This document shows, in pieces, positions 17,234 through 25,808 of a DNA stretch of 64,000 bases. A program made the translations under genes and the position numbers. The notes under the pieces are model-generated. The model saw only the letters and a list, made by a program, of their open reading frames with translations. It was not told the origin of the DNA and did no database searches. Source of the DNA: Nocardiopsis algeriensis (lineage in GTDB: Bacteria > Actinomycetota > Actinomycetes > Streptosporangiales > Streptosporangiaceae); the NCBI RefSeq assembly GCF_014203695.1, contig NZ_JACHJO010000014.1:1-64000 (forward strand). Reading direction: 5' to 3'. How positions within the stretch are numbered: position 1 is the first letter of the stretch; each line of letters starts with the position of its first letter.

Positions 17234-17316
17234 GGGCGGGTGGCGGAACGGTAGACGCGCACGGTTCAGGTCCGTGTGTCCGAAAGGATGTGAGGGTTCA
17301 AATCCCTCCTCGCCCA
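17234..17316 (+). tRNA. tRNA-Leu (anticodon CAG)
   Basis: An 83-base class II tRNA. The acceptor GGGCGGG pairs with CTCGCCC (one G-T), discriminator A. The anticodon arm CACGG-TTCAGGT-CCGTG gives CAG. A long variable arm follows, and the T arm is GAGGGTTCAAATCCCTC. It stands directly upstream of fhaA on the other strand, as in many actinobacteria. Confidence 0.95.
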
Positions 17317-17321
17317 CACAG

Positions 17322-17362
17322 GCCCGTGCGGAAAACGATCGCAGATCGTTAGCCGCACGGGC
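17322..17362 (+). terminator. Terminator of tRNA-Leu
   Basis: GCCCGTGCGG (17322-17331) pairs with CCGCACGGGC (17353-17362). An inner stem AACGATC/GATCGTT gives a nearly continuous hairpin. Confidence 0.75.
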
Positions 17363-17447
17363 ATCTGCTTTGCGTGGATACTTCTGTCACCTGCCACGAT
17401 ACCCGCAGTGGTCCGGGCCGGGTATCCCCTTTTCTCCGGCTTCTCGG

Positions 17448-17957
17448 TCAGGGGTCGACAACCTCGGCCACCGTGTCGAAGCGCTCGATCTCGCAGCCGT
17501 TCTGCTTGGTGAACTCGGTGTCGATCTCCGTGCCGTCGATGTGTCCGGTCACACGGACGACCTCGGACCCGCCGTACTGCAGGGTGCACGGCACGTCCTC
17601 GTCCTGGCCGTCGGAGACGAAGGGGTCCGTGCCGACCTCGTCGATCCGGGCGCACGCCTCCTCGGGGGCGGGGTGATCGCCGCCCGCCGGAGCGCAGGTG
17701 AGCGTCCAGGTCCCCTCCTGGAAGTCCAGCCCGGGGGCCGCCTCCCCGTCGAGGGAGCGTTCGATGGCGAGCTCGGTGCCCTCTCCCTCCCCGGGAGGGG
17801 CATCCTGTTCAGTGGTGGAAGGAGCGGAACCGCCGTCCCCGGGGGAGCCCGGGGCCGTCCCGGAGGGTCCGTTGCCGCAGGCCGCGGCGAGCAGGACGAC
17901 GGCGGCGAGTGCGGTGAGGCGGGCCGGCAGGGCCGCCGTGAAGGTGTGCTGAGCCAT
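17448..17957 (-). CDS. SSI-like subtilisin inhibitor lipoprotein
   Basis: The 169-residue protein has a lipoprotein signal peptide ending in the lipobox LAAAC (Cys27). A Ser/Pro/Gly/Glu-rich spacer precedes a C-terminal domain matching Streptomyces subtilisin inhibitor: LTCAPAGGDHPAPEEACARID and the two disulfide pairs C88-C102 and C124-C155. By alignment with the family, the reactive-site P1 residue is Leu126 in CTLQY, which suits subtilisin- or chymotrypsin-like targets. Most SSI proteins are secreted free, so this one is probably tethered outside the cell membrane. ATG 17957 follows AAGGACC. It is divergent from the rhodanese gene. Confidence 0.85.
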   Translation of the reverse strand: MAQHTFTAALPARLTALAAVVLLAAACGNGPSGTAPGSPGDGGSAPSTTEQDAPPGEGEGTELAIERSLDGEAAPGLDFQEGTWTLTCAPAGGDHPAPEEACARIDEVGTDPFVSDGQDEDVPCTLQYGGSEVVRVTGHIDGTEIDTEFTKQNGCEIERFDTVAEVVDP

Positions 17958-18038
17958 GGTCCTTGGACGCCTCACCACCGCATCGGGTTCCCCTTCTTCC
18001 CTACATTTCATCACAGACCAGATATAGGGGGTAATTAC

Positions 18039-18371
18039 ATGTTCGGCAATGGTGTTCCCGAGACCGGTGTGACCGAGGTGCCCGAGGACGGCTACCTGCT
18101 CGACGTGCGCGAGGACGACGAGTGGAGTGCGGGCCACGCACCCCGCGCCGTGCACGTCCCGCTCGGCCGGCTCGACGAGCGTGCGGACGACATCCCCCGC
18201 GACCGGAAGGTCTACGTGGTCTGCCGCGCGGGCGGCAGGTCCGCGCAGGCCGCCGCGGCGCTGAACCGGGCGGGTTGGGACGCGGTCAACGTGTCGGGCG
18301 GGATGCAGGCCTGGGAGCGGGCCGGGCTCGACATGGTGGCCGACACCGACGGCGAGCCGAGAGTGATCTGA
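18039..18371 (+). CDS. Rhodanese-domain protein
   Basis: This 110-residue single rhodanese domain has the family features LLDVREDDEWSAGHAPRAVHV (as start and CH2A-type motif) and the active-site loop VVCRAGGRS. Its Cys would carry the persulfide sulfur. Such small proteins transfer sulfane sulfur or act in cyanide and thiosulfate detoxification. The start MFGNGVPETG is preceded by TAGGGGG. It ends about 77 bases before the histidine kinase. Confidence 0.9.
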   Translation: MFGNGVPETGVTEVPEDGYLLDVREDDEWSAGHAPRAVHVPLGRLDERADDIPRDRKVYVVCRAGGRSAQAAAALNRAGWDAVNVSGGMQAWERAGLDMVADTDGEPRVI

Positions 18372-18447
18372 GTCGCATCTTCGGCTGAAGGCGGCCCGAT
18401 TGCCCAAAGCCCTGCCTCACCGGGGCTGCGGGTGGCACTATGACGAC

Positions 18448-20505
18448 GTGAGTTCCGAGCGCGGGTTCCTCAGCGCCGAAGCCGTCCTGGCCTCGTCGGC
18501 GGACGCGGTGGTCGGTCTCGACAGCGAGCTCCGGGTCTGCCTGTGGAACCCGGCCGCCGAGCGCCTGTTCGGCTGGCGGGAGCAGGAGGTGCTCGGGGGT
18601 GAGCTGCCGATCGTCCCCGCGGAGCTGAAGGCCGAGCACGGCGCGGTGCTCGAACAGGTGCGTGCGGGAACGCCTCTGACCATCCACACGCGCCGCGTGC
18701 GCCGGGACAGCAGCGCCATCGACGTCCGGATCAGCACCAGCTCCGTGCCCGCTGCCGACGGCGGGCACGGAGGCTGGGTGCTCAACGTCTACCCGACCGA
18801 CACCGAGGTGCAGGCACAGGCCTCGGCGATGGAGCGGGCCCGACTGGTCCGGCGGCTCACCGACGTGCTGGCGGACATCAACGCCGATCTCAGCCTCGGC
18901 TCGGTGCTGGACCGCATCTCGAACGGCATCACCGAGCTGACCGGTGCGGAGGCGGGGGGATTCGTCCTGCTCGACGAGGACCGGGTCGAACTGGTGAGCA
19001 CCTCCCGGATGCCGAAGGACCTCCGGGGGTACAGCACCCCGCTCGAGGGCAGCCTGTTCGGTGAGCTGCTGGGCAGCGGCAAGTCGGTGCTGCTGGCCAA
19101 CGACGACACCCGGGGCCTCCAGGGACTGGCCTGGGCCGACCTGCCCGGTCTGCACACCATCGCCCTGTGCGTGTCCAACGTGCACGGAAGACCCTACGGA
19201 GCCCTGTACGCGCTCTACAGCCGGCGCAAGGTGGGGCATGTCGAGCTGGAGCTGTTCGAGCTCCTCGCCGCGCACGCCGGGGTGGCCATCGGCAACGCGC
19301 AGGCCTACGAGGAGCTCCAGCGCCAGCGCGTCCACGAGCAGGCCGTGGCGGACTCCAGCGCCGACGGGATCGCGGTCCTGGACGCGGGCGGCCGCGTGCG
19401 CAAGTGGAACCGCTCCGCAGTGGAACTTACGGGGTATCCGGCCGACACGGTGGAGGGGAGGCACCCGCCGTTTCCGCTCCCCGCCTGCCACGGCCGGCCG
19501 ATCAAGCACCGCCTGGAGGACGGGCGCTGGCTGGAGATCCTCATGGCGCGGATCCCGCCCACCCACGAGTGGGTGGTGGACTTCCGCGACATCACCGCGC
19601 AGAAGGCCATGGAGGACGAGCGGGAGACCTTCCTGGCCACGACGGGGCACGAACTGCGCACCCCCATCACCGCCATCCACGGCTTCGCCACCACCCTGGT
19701 CCGCAAGTGGTCCCGGATGAGCTCCGAGGCCCAGCTGGAGGCGGTGCGCAACATCGTCGACCGGTCCACGGCGCTGACCCTGCTGGTGGAGCGGCTGAGC
19801 CTGGGGTCGGAGGCCGTGCGCGGGGAGATGGACGTCGACCCCGGCATGTTCGACCTGGGCCGCGTGCTGAGACAGGCGGTGACGACCTTCCGCTCCCTGT
19901 CCGAGCGGCACGAGGTGGTCCTGAGCTCTCCGCCCGAGGAGGTGCCCGAGGTGTTCGCGGACCCGCTGGCCACGGGCATCATCATGGACCAGCTGCTGGA
20001 CAACTCGATCAAGTTCTCCCCCGACGGTGGGACCATCCGCGTCTCCGCGGTGCCCGAGGGCGGGTTCGTCGCGGTCTCGGTGGACGACGAGGGCCTGGGT
20101 CTGGGTCCGGGGGACGAGGAGAAGGTGTTCGACCGCTTCTTCCAGGGCGGGGTCCGCGGGGACAGGCGCAGGTTCGGCGGGCTGGGCCTGGGGTTGTACA
20201 TCGTGCGCAAGCTGGCCCGGGACCAGGGCGGCGACGTCAGGGTGGTGCGGTTGGAGCGGGGGACCCGCATGTGCTTCACGCTTCCCCTGTTCCCCGGTGC
20301 CGGCGCGGAGCCGGACGGTCCGCCCGAAAGCGTGGTGGAGGAGCCGGGCGTGGCTGCGGTGCGGGCGGGGGTGACCGGGGGGATGCCTTCTCTGAAGAAG
20401 TCCCATGGGTCACCACATGCACATGAAGTACCAAAAATATCTCAAAGCCCTGAAGCCCTGCCACGTCAGCGTTCTCGGGGTTCCGGTACCGGTCGGCACC
20501 GCTGA
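18448..20505 (+). CDS. PAS-GAF-PAS sensor histidine kinase
   Basis: The roughly 685-residue soluble sensor kinase has an N-terminal PAS domain (FLSAEAVLASSADAVVGLD), a GAF domain in the middle (LDRISNGITELTGAEAG onward), and a second PAS-like domain (VADSSADGIAVLDAGGRVR). The HisKA box follows with the phospho-acceptor His in TGHELRTPITAIHGF, then the HATPase domain with N-box DQLLDNSIKFS and G-boxes DDEGLGLG and GGLGLGLYIVRK. No membrane segment is seen, so it senses inside the cell. The start is uncertain: GTG 18448 is used, but TTG 18400 has a better-spaced AAGGCGG. No response regulator is adjacent. Confidence 0.88.
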   Translation: MSSERGFLSAEAVLASSADAVVGLDSELRVCLWNPAAERLFGWREQEVLGGELPIVPAELKAEHGAVLEQVRAGTPLTIHTRRVRRDSSAIDVRISTSSVPAADGGHGGWVLNVYPTDTEVQAQASAMERARLVRRLTDVLADINADLSLGSVLDRISNGITELTGAEAGGFVLLDEDRVELVSTSRMPKDLRGYSTPLEGSLFGELLGSGKSVLLANDDTRGLQGLAWADLPGLHTIALCVSNVHGRPYGALYALYSRRKVGHVELELFELLAAHAGVAIGNAQAYEELQRQRVHEQAVADSSADGIAVLDAGGRVRKWNRSAVELTGYPADTVEGRHPPFPLPACHGRPIKHRLEDGRWLEILMARIPPTHEWVVDFRDITAQKAMEDERETFLATTGHELRTPITAIHGFATTLVRKWSRMSSEAQLEAVRNIVDRSTALTLLVERLSLGSEAVRGEMDVDPGMFDLGRVLRQAVTTFRSLSERHEVVLSSPPEEVPEVFADPLATGIIMDQLLDNSIKFSPDGGTIRVSAVPEGGFVAVSVDDEGLGLGPGDEEKVFDRFFQGGVRGDRRRFGGLGLGLYIVRKLARDQGGDVRVVRLERGTRMCFTLPLFPGAGAEPDGPPESVVEEPGVAAVRAGVTGGMPSLKKSHGSPHAHEVPKISQSPEALPRQRSRGSGTGRHR

Positions 20506-20627
20506 TTCGCCGGGGTCAGGGTTTCCTTCCCCGGTGATCGGGGCACTTCCACCCCTGCGGAATTCGCTGCCGCACTTCGGGCGAGTTCCGGTCTGCCCGA
20601 GAAGCAACGAAGCGCAGGGACCGATCC

Positions 20628-21233
20628 GTGTCTGGAGACAACAACCCACTCGACGCCGGGGCGAACCTGCACAAGGTCGAGCGGAGCGTCGTGCTCCCCT
20701 ACGTCCCGGCCAGCGTGGCGGGTGCCCGACGGCACCTGTGCGGTGACCTGCGCGCCATGGAGATCGTCGAGGAGCGGATCGACGACGCGGCCCTGGTGCT
20801 CAGCGAACTCGTCAGCAACGCCTTACGGCACGCCGGACCCCTGCCGGTCCCGGCCCACCCGGAGAACACCCTCGGGGTGGCCTGGAGGATCGAGGTGGAC
20901 CGGGGCGCGGGGAGCGGCGGCTGGCTGGAGGTATCCGTACGCGACGGCGGGTCGGGCACCATGCCGCGCCTGGCCAGACCCTCCGTCTCCGACCTGGGCG
21001 GCCGGGGGCTCGACATCGTTCAGCACCTGTCGGGGCGGTGGGGTACCGAGATGGACGCGACCACCACCACGGTCTGGGCGGTTCTGGACCTCTCCGCGTC
21101 GGACGTGGGCCCCGCACCGCGCGACGGGACCGACGGGACGCCCCAGCAGGAGAGCTCGCCGGGCCGGGAGAGCAGCGGTCTCACCGCCCGGGACCTCGCG
21201 AAGGGCACGCGTTTCTGGAGCGTGCTGCACTGA
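20628..21233 (+). CDS. RsbW-like ATP-binding regulatory protein (HATPase)
   Basis: The 201-residue protein has a single HATPase_c fold of the RsbW/SpoIIAB anti-sigma type: N-box ALVLSELVSNALRHA, then RDGGSG, and the G-box region DLGGRGLDIVQHLSGRWG. A C-terminal polar extension follows. Family members either phosphorylate STAS antagonists and bind sigma factors, or are orphan actinomycete regulators. A STAS protein is encoded just downstream, which supports partner switching. GTG 20628 follows AGCGCAGGGA. No SigB-type sigma gene or PP2C phosphatase is adjacent. Confidence 0.8.
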   Translation: MSGDNNPLDAGANLHKVERSVVLPYVPASVAGARRHLCGDLRAMEIVEERIDDAALVLSELVSNALRHAGPLPVPAHPENTLGVAWRIEVDRGAGSGGWLEVSVRDGGSGTMPRLARPSVSDLGGRGLDIVQHLSGRWGTEMDATTTTVWAVLDLSASDVGPAPRDGTDGTPQQESSPGRESSGLTARDLAKGTRFWSVLH

Positions 21234-21348
21234 ATCTGCCGTTATGGCGGGGATGTCCGACGGCCGGTGTGGAGGAACGGGCAGCGATGCCGCGAAACGC
21301 CGCCATCGAGGTGGCCGGGCTCTTGAGCTGGACGCTACAGTCGCGACT

Positions 21349-21705
21349 GTGGAGTTGAAGATATCGAGCCGATCTCAGGACGACGTCGCGGTGATCACCG
21401 TGGGCGGTGAGATCGATCTGTACACGGCACCCCGGTTGCGCGACGAGCTCGTCGGGGCCCTGGAGGACGAGGCCCGGCGGCTGGTGGTCGACATGTCGCG
21501 GACGGAGTTCTGCGACTCGACGGGCATCAGCGTGCTGCTCTCGGCGATGAAGCGCGCCCGCGACAAGGGCGGGGATCTGGAGATCGCGGCTCCCCGGCCG
21601 GCGGTCATGAGGGTCCTGGAGGTGACCGGGTTGGACGCCGTCTTCGTCATCCACCCCGACACCGACGCGCTGCCCGTGCCCGCGGGAACCGGCAGCGCCG
21701 AGTAG
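21349..21705 (+). CDS. STAS-domain anti-sigma factor antagonist
   Basis: The 118-residue STAS protein has the family core VAVITVGGEIDLYTAPRLRDE and the phospho-acceptor serine loop CDSTGISVLLSAMKRARD, where Ser of DST is the usual phosphorylation site. It resembles RsbV/BldG-type antagonists. Encoded about 115 bases after an RsbW-like HATPase gene, it is probably that protein's partner. GTG 21349 (VELKISSRS) is preferred. It is followed within five bases by the glycosyltransferase gene, so the two are likely cotranscribed. Confidence 0.88.
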   Translation: MELKISSRSQDDVAVITVGGEIDLYTAPRLRDELVGALEDEARRLVVDMSRTEFCDSTGISVLLSAMKRARDKGGDLEIAAPRPAVMRVLEVTGLDAVFVIHPDTDALPVPAGTGSAE

Positions 21706-21709
21706 CGGC

Positions 21710-22513
21710 GTGGCACAGGGGGAGGACAGCGGGTTCGGGGGGACACGCGTCGCCGTGGTGATCGCGGCCAAGGACGAGGCCGAGCGCGTGGGACGTACCG
21801 TCACGGCGGCCCGCGCCCTGCCGGGGGTGGACCTGGTCGTCGTGGTCGACGACGGCTCCGGTGACCGTACCGCCCGCATCGCGTCGGAGGCGGGGGCGCG
21901 CGTGGTCCGGCACGGCCGCAACCGCGGCAAGGGGCGCGCGATGGAGACCGGCGCCGCGGAGGTCCGGATCGCCGAGGAGCACGAGGTCCGCGACGGGGCG
22001 CCGCCCCGGCATCTGCTCTTCCTCGACGCCGACCTGGAGGCGACCGCCGCCGGCGCCGCGCCCCTGATGGAACCGGTGGCCGAGGGCAAGGCCGACATGT
22101 CCGTCGCGCTGTTCCCCGCGACCCGGATGCGCCTGGGCGGCCACGGGTTCGTGGTCCGTCTCTCGCGGGAGGGGGTGCGCAGAGCCACCGGATGGGAGCC
22201 CGAACAGCCGCTCAGCGGACAGCGCTGCATCACGCGCGCGGCGTTCGAGGCGGCCGTGCCGCTGGCCTCGGGGTTCGGTGTCGAGACCGGACTGACCATC
22301 GACGTCCTGCGGGCGGGTTTCCGGGTGATCGAGGTGGAGGTGCCCCTGGAGCATCGGGCCACCGGTACCGACCTGCGGGCTCAGCTGCACCGCGCGCACC
22401 AGTTCGTCGACGTGGCCCGGGCGCTGGCGGTCCGCAAGCTGCCGCCGCCGGTGCGCCGAGGGTTGGAGCGGGGCCGGAGGGGTGCGGTGCCCGCGGCCCG
22501 CGAGGAGGCATGA
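21710..22513 (+). CDS. Family 2 glycosyltransferase
   Basis: The 267-residue protein has the GT-A fold markers of GT2 enzymes: VAVVIAAKDEAERVGRTV, the nucleotide-binding VVVVDDGSGDRTA, and the metal-binding DADLEAT (the DXD region). No transmembrane helices are obvious. The GTG start at 21710 is four bases after the STAS stop. Substrate and acceptor cannot be read from the sequence; proteins of this kind add sugars to lipid or wall carriers. Confidence 0.85.
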   Translation: MAQGEDSGFGGTRVAVVIAAKDEAERVGRTVTAARALPGVDLVVVVDDGSGDRTARIASEAGARVVRHGRNRGKGRAMETGAAEVRIAEEHEVRDGAPPRHLLFLDADLEATAAGAAPLMEPVAEGKADMSVALFPATRMRLGGHGFVVRLSREGVRRATGWEPEQPLSGQRCITRAAFEAAVPLASGFGVETGLTIDVLRAGFRVIEVEVPLEHRATGTDLRAQLHRAHQFVDVARALAVRKLPPPVRRGLERGRRGAVPAAREEA

Positions 22514-22551
22514 GCGCACCCGGGTGCCCCGGCGGCATATAGCCTGGGCAC

Positions 22552-23496
22552 ATGCCCAACCGCTACGCCTACCTCGGCCCCGAGGGCACCTTCACCGAAG
22601 CAGCGCTGCGCAGCCTGCGGCCCGATGCGCCGGCCGAGGCGCGCGTCCCCTGCGAGGGCGTCGCCGCGGTCTTCGACGCGGTCCGCTCCGGCTCGGTCGC
22701 CGGAGGCGTCGTCCCGCTGGAGAACTCGGTCGAGGGCGGGGTCACCGCGACCGTCGCCGAACTCGTCAACGGGGACCCGCTGCTCATCACCGGTGAGACC
22801 GCGGTTCCGGTGGAGTTCGCACTGTTCGCCCGTCCGGGCGCGGCCCTGGAGGACGTCAAGCGCGTGGCGACCCACCCGCACGCCTTGGCGCAGTGCCGCG
22901 GTTGGCTGGCCCGCAACCTCCCCGGCGCCGAGGCGCACACCGTCTCCTCCACCGCCGCGGCGGCGCGTGCCGTGGCCGAGCCGGGCGCGCCTTACGACGC
23001 GGCCATCTGCGCGGTCATCGCGGGCGAGAGGTACGGGCTGCACGCCCTGGCCACGGGCGTGGGGGACCGCTCCGACGCCGCCACCCGATTCGTCTACCTG
23101 TCCCGGCCCGGCGCACTGCCCGAGCCCACCGGCGCGGACCTGACGTCGCTGGTCGCCTTCATCGCCGACGACCACCCCGGCGCGCTCATTGAGGTGCTCA
23201 CCCAATTCGCGCTGCGCGGGGTCAACCTCACCCGGCTGGAGTCGCGGCCCACCGGCGACGGCCTGGGCAGCTACTGCTTCTTCCTCGACGCCGAGGGGCA
23301 TGTCGCCGACGCACGCGTGGGGGAGGCCCTCATGGGGGTCCGCCGCGTCTGCCGCGACGTGCGCTTCCTCGGCAGCTATCCGCGCAGCGGGCGGCCCGAC
23401 GAGACCGTTCCGCGGCTGCGTGCCCGGCCCGCCACCGAGGCCGACTTCGCCGAGTCCGAGCGCTGGCTCGCCCGCGTCCGCGAGGGCCGTAGCTGA
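22552..23496 (+). CDS. pheA: Prephenate dehydratase
   Basis: This 314-residue monofunctional enzyme converts prephenate to phenylpyruvate in phenylalanine synthesis. The N-terminal catalytic domain begins [15 protein letters not shown] and contains [11 protein letters not shown] and the TRF motif in DAATRFVYL. The C-terminal ACT domain ([21 protein letters not shown], then ESRP) is the phenylalanine-sensing site for feedback control. No chorismate mutase domain is fused. Gene order pheA-serS is common in actinobacteria. Confidence 0.95.
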   Translation: MPNRYAYLGPEGTFTEAALRSLRPDAPAEARVPCEGVAAVFDAVRSGSVAGGVVPLENSVEGGVTATVAELVNGDPLLITGETAVPVEFALFARPGAALEDVKRVATHPHALAQCRGWLARNLPGAEAHTVSSTAAAARAVAEPGAPYDAAICAVIAGERYGLHALATGVGDRSDAATRFVYLSRPGALPEPTGADLTSLVAFIADDHPGALIEVLTQFALRGVNLTRLESRPTGDGLGSYCFFLDAEGHVADARVGEALMGVRRVCRDVRFLGSYPRSGRPDETVPRLRARPATEADFAESERWLARVREGRS

Positions 23497-23504
23497 TCCG
23501 GCGT

Positions 23505-23790
23505 CTGTGCTTGCTTTGGGGCCTCCGCTTCGCTTTGGCCCGCCCGTCGCCCGCCACCACCCTCAACGGACGGCCTACGGCCGCAGCCCCCTTGTTCGGG
23601 CGCCTTTGGGGCGCGGTTCTTCGTCGCTCGCTCACGCCCTCGTTCCTCGGGCGTTCGCTCCACTCCTGCAGAACCCCGCCGGCGCCCTCACGGCACACCC
23701 CCTGGGGTGCGGGTGTGCTTTGCGGGGAACTGGTGCGTCGGCCCGCCCGTCGCCCGTCGGCGCCCTCGACGGACGGTTTTCGGCCCTGGC
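23505..23790. repeat. Degenerate GC-rich intergenic repeats between pheA and serS
   Basis: The 373-base gap between pheA and serS has no gene. It contains two related units. One (about 23541-23587) reads, on the minus strand, GGCCGTCCGTTGAGGG then GGCGGGCGACGGGCGGG. The other (about 23742-23788) is a diverged copy. Both resemble the 52-bp tandem repeat at 61613-61729. The start, TTTGGGGCCTCCGCTTCGC, also recurs in similar form near 56891. Confidence 0.55.
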
Positions 23791-23869
23791 TTCCCTCCCG
23801 GGCTGCTTTCAGGGCGCCCCCACGGGAAAGATGTGGGGGAAGAGCCGGCCTGACGGTAACCTGCAAGAC

Positions 23870-25132
23870 GTGATCGACCTTCGCGCTCTCCGAGAAGACC
23901 CCGAACAGCTCCGCGCCTCGCAGCGCGCCCGCGGGGAGGACCCCTCCGTCGCCGACCGGCTGCTCGAGCTCGACGCCGGCCGCCGCGCCGCGCTCAGCCG
24001 CTTCGAGACACTGCGTGCGGAGCAGAAGAGTGTGGGCAAGTCGGTCTCCAAGGCCTCTCCGGAGGAGCGGGAGACGCTCCTGGTCAAGGCCAAGGCCCTG
24101 GCCGCCGAGGTCAAGGAGGCCGAGGCCGAGGCCGACCGCCTCGCCGGCGAGCTGGACGCCCTCGTGTCCGGGGTGCCCAACCTCGTGGAGGAGGGTGCTC
24201 CCGAGGGCGGCGTGGACGACTTCCGGGTCCTCGAGACCGTCGGCACCCCGCGTACCTTCGACTTCACCCCGCGCGACCACCTGGAGCTGGGGGAGAAGCT
24301 CGGCGCCATCGACATGGAGCGCGGTGCGAAGGTGTCGGGTGCCCGGTTCTACTTCCTCACCGGTGTGGGTGCGCAGCTCGAACTGGCCCTGCTCAACATG
24401 GCCATGAACCAGGCGGTCGCCGCGGGCTTCACCCCGATGATCCCGCCGGTGCTGGTCAAGCCCGAGACGATGGAGGGCACCGGCTTCCTCGGCGAGCACG
24501 CCGACGAGGTCTACCGTCTGCCCGCCGACGATCTGTACCTGGTGGGTACCTCCGAGGTGCCGCTGGCCGGGTACCACGCCGGGGAGATCCTGCCCACCGA
24601 CGCCCTGCCCCACCGGTACATCGGCTGGTCGCCGTGCTTCCGCCGGGAGGCCGGCTCCTACGGCAAGGACACCCGGGGCATCATCCGCGTCCACCAGTTC
24701 AACAAGGTGGAGATGTTCGTCTACACGCACCCGGACCAGGCGCACGAGGAGCACAAGCGCCTGCTCGCCTGGGAGCGGGAGATGCTCGACAAGCTCGAAC
24801 TGCCCTACCGCGTCGTCGACATCGCCGCCGGCGACCTCGGCACCAGTGCGGCCCGCAAGTACGACTGCGAGGCGTGGGTGCCCTCGCAGGAGGCCTACCG
24901 CGAGCTGACCTCCACGTCCAACTGCACGGAGTTCCAGGCCCGCCGCCTCAACGTGCGCTTCCGGGGCGAGGACGGCAAGACGCGCTTCGCCGCCACCCTC
25001 AACGGCACGCTGGCCACCACCCGGTGGATCGTCGCCATCCTGGAGAACCACCAGCGCGAGGACGGCTCGGTCGTCGTTCCCGAGGCCCTGCGCCCCTACC
25101 TGGGCCGCGACGTCCTGGAGCCGATCCGCTAG
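23870..25132 (+). CDS. serS: Seryl-tRNA synthetase
   Basis: The 420-residue class II synthetase charges tRNA-Ser. The N-terminal antiparallel coiled coil (about 1-105; [19 protein letters not shown], with Glu/Lys/Ala-rich heptads) binds the tRNA long arm. Class II motifs follow: motif 2 in [15 protein letters not shown], the serine site region [25 protein letters not shown], and motif 3 in [15 protein letters not shown]. The start is GTG (VIDLRAL), matching the family N-terminus. A strong terminator follows. Confidence 0.97.
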   Translation: MIDLRALREDPEQLRASQRARGEDPSVADRLLELDAGRRAALSRFETLRAEQKSVGKSVSKASPEERETLLVKAKALAAEVKEAEAEADRLAGELDALVSGVPNLVEEGAPEGGVDDFRVLETVGTPRTFDFTPRDHLELGEKLGAIDMERGAKVSGARFYFLTGVGAQLELALLNMAMNQAVAAGFTPMIPPVLVKPETMEGTGFLGEHADEVYRLPADDLYLVGTSEVPLAGYHAGEILPTDALPHRYIGWSPCFRREAGSYGKDTRGIIRVHQFNKVEMFVYTHPDQAHEEHKRLLAWEREMLDKLELPYRVVDIAAGDLGTSAARKYDCEAWVPSQEAYRELTSTSNCTEFQARRLNVRFRGEDGKTRFAATLNGTLATTRWIVAILENHQREDGSVVVPEALRPYLGRDVLEPIR

Positions 25133-25151
25133 CGGATCCGGATCCCTGGCA

Positions 25152-25193
25152 CGAGAGGAGCCCGCCCCTCGGGGCGGGCTCCTCTCGTCTTCT
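25152..25193 (+). terminator. Terminator of serS
   Basis: A perfect 17-bp stem (25152-25168 with 25171-25187) with a two-base loop is followed by TCTTCT. It also separates serS from the convergent bpa gene. Confidence 0.9.
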
Positions 25194-25229
25194 GCGGGGG
25201 AGGAGAGACCGGGTTCCGGGCCCTCCGGA

Positions 25230-25775
25230 TCAGAGGTAGAGGCCCGAGCCGTTGTCTTCGCCCTGGCCGGAGGAAGAGGCCGGGCCACCCTGAGCCTGGA
25301 GACCGGCGATGCCCTGCGGGAGGGCCTTGCGCATGTTCTCCAGCTGGGCGCGCGCCGCCATCTGCTGGGCGAACAGCGTGGTCTGGATTCCGTGGAAGAG
25401 GCCTTCCAGCCAGCCCACGAGCTGCGCCTGGGCGATGCGCAGTTCCGCCTCGCTGGGGGCGGAGCCCTCGGCGAAGGGCAGGGTCAGACGGCTCAGCTCG
25501 TCGATCAGCTCGGGGGCGAGTCCGTCCTCCAGCTCCTTGATGGAGGAGGTGTGGATCTCCTTGAGGCGGGTGCGGCTGGCCTCGTCCAGGGGAGCGGCCT
25601 TCACCTCCTCCAGGAGCTGGCGGATCATGCTGCCGATCCGCATGACCTTGGCGGGCTGCTCCACCATCTCGGCGAGGGAGCGCGGCTCCTCCTGCTCCTC
25701 GGCCTCGTCGGTGCGCTGGTCCGCGCCGAAGACCAGCATCTTCGGTTGTTCCTTCTGGTCGTCCGTGTTGCTCAT
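25230..25775 (-). CDS. bpa: Bacterial proteasome activator Bpa/PafE
   Basis: The 181-residue protein matches the ring-shaped, ATP-independent activator of the actinobacterial 20S proteasome. It has VEQPAKVMRIGSMIRQLLEE, LKEIHTSSIKELEDGLAPEL and AQLVGWLEGLFHGIQT across its helical core. The C-terminus ends GLYL; the mycobacterial protein ends GQYL, the proteasome-docking tail, so one residue of the docking motif differs. Bpa feeds unfolded proteins such as HspR to the core without Pup. No proteasome core genes are in the window. Confidence 0.92.
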   Translation of the reverse strand: MSNTDDQKEQPKMLVFGADQRTDEAEEQEEPRSLAEMVEQPAKVMRIGSMIRQLLEEVKAAPLDEASRTRLKEIHTSSIKELEDGLAPELIDELSRLTLPFAEGSAPSEAELRIAQAQLVGWLEGLFHGIQTTLFAQQMAARAQLENMRKALPQGIAGLQAQGGPASSSGQGEDNGSGLYL

Positions 25776-25808
25776 CGGTTCCCTTACGTGGATGTCTCCG
25801 GCACGCTG

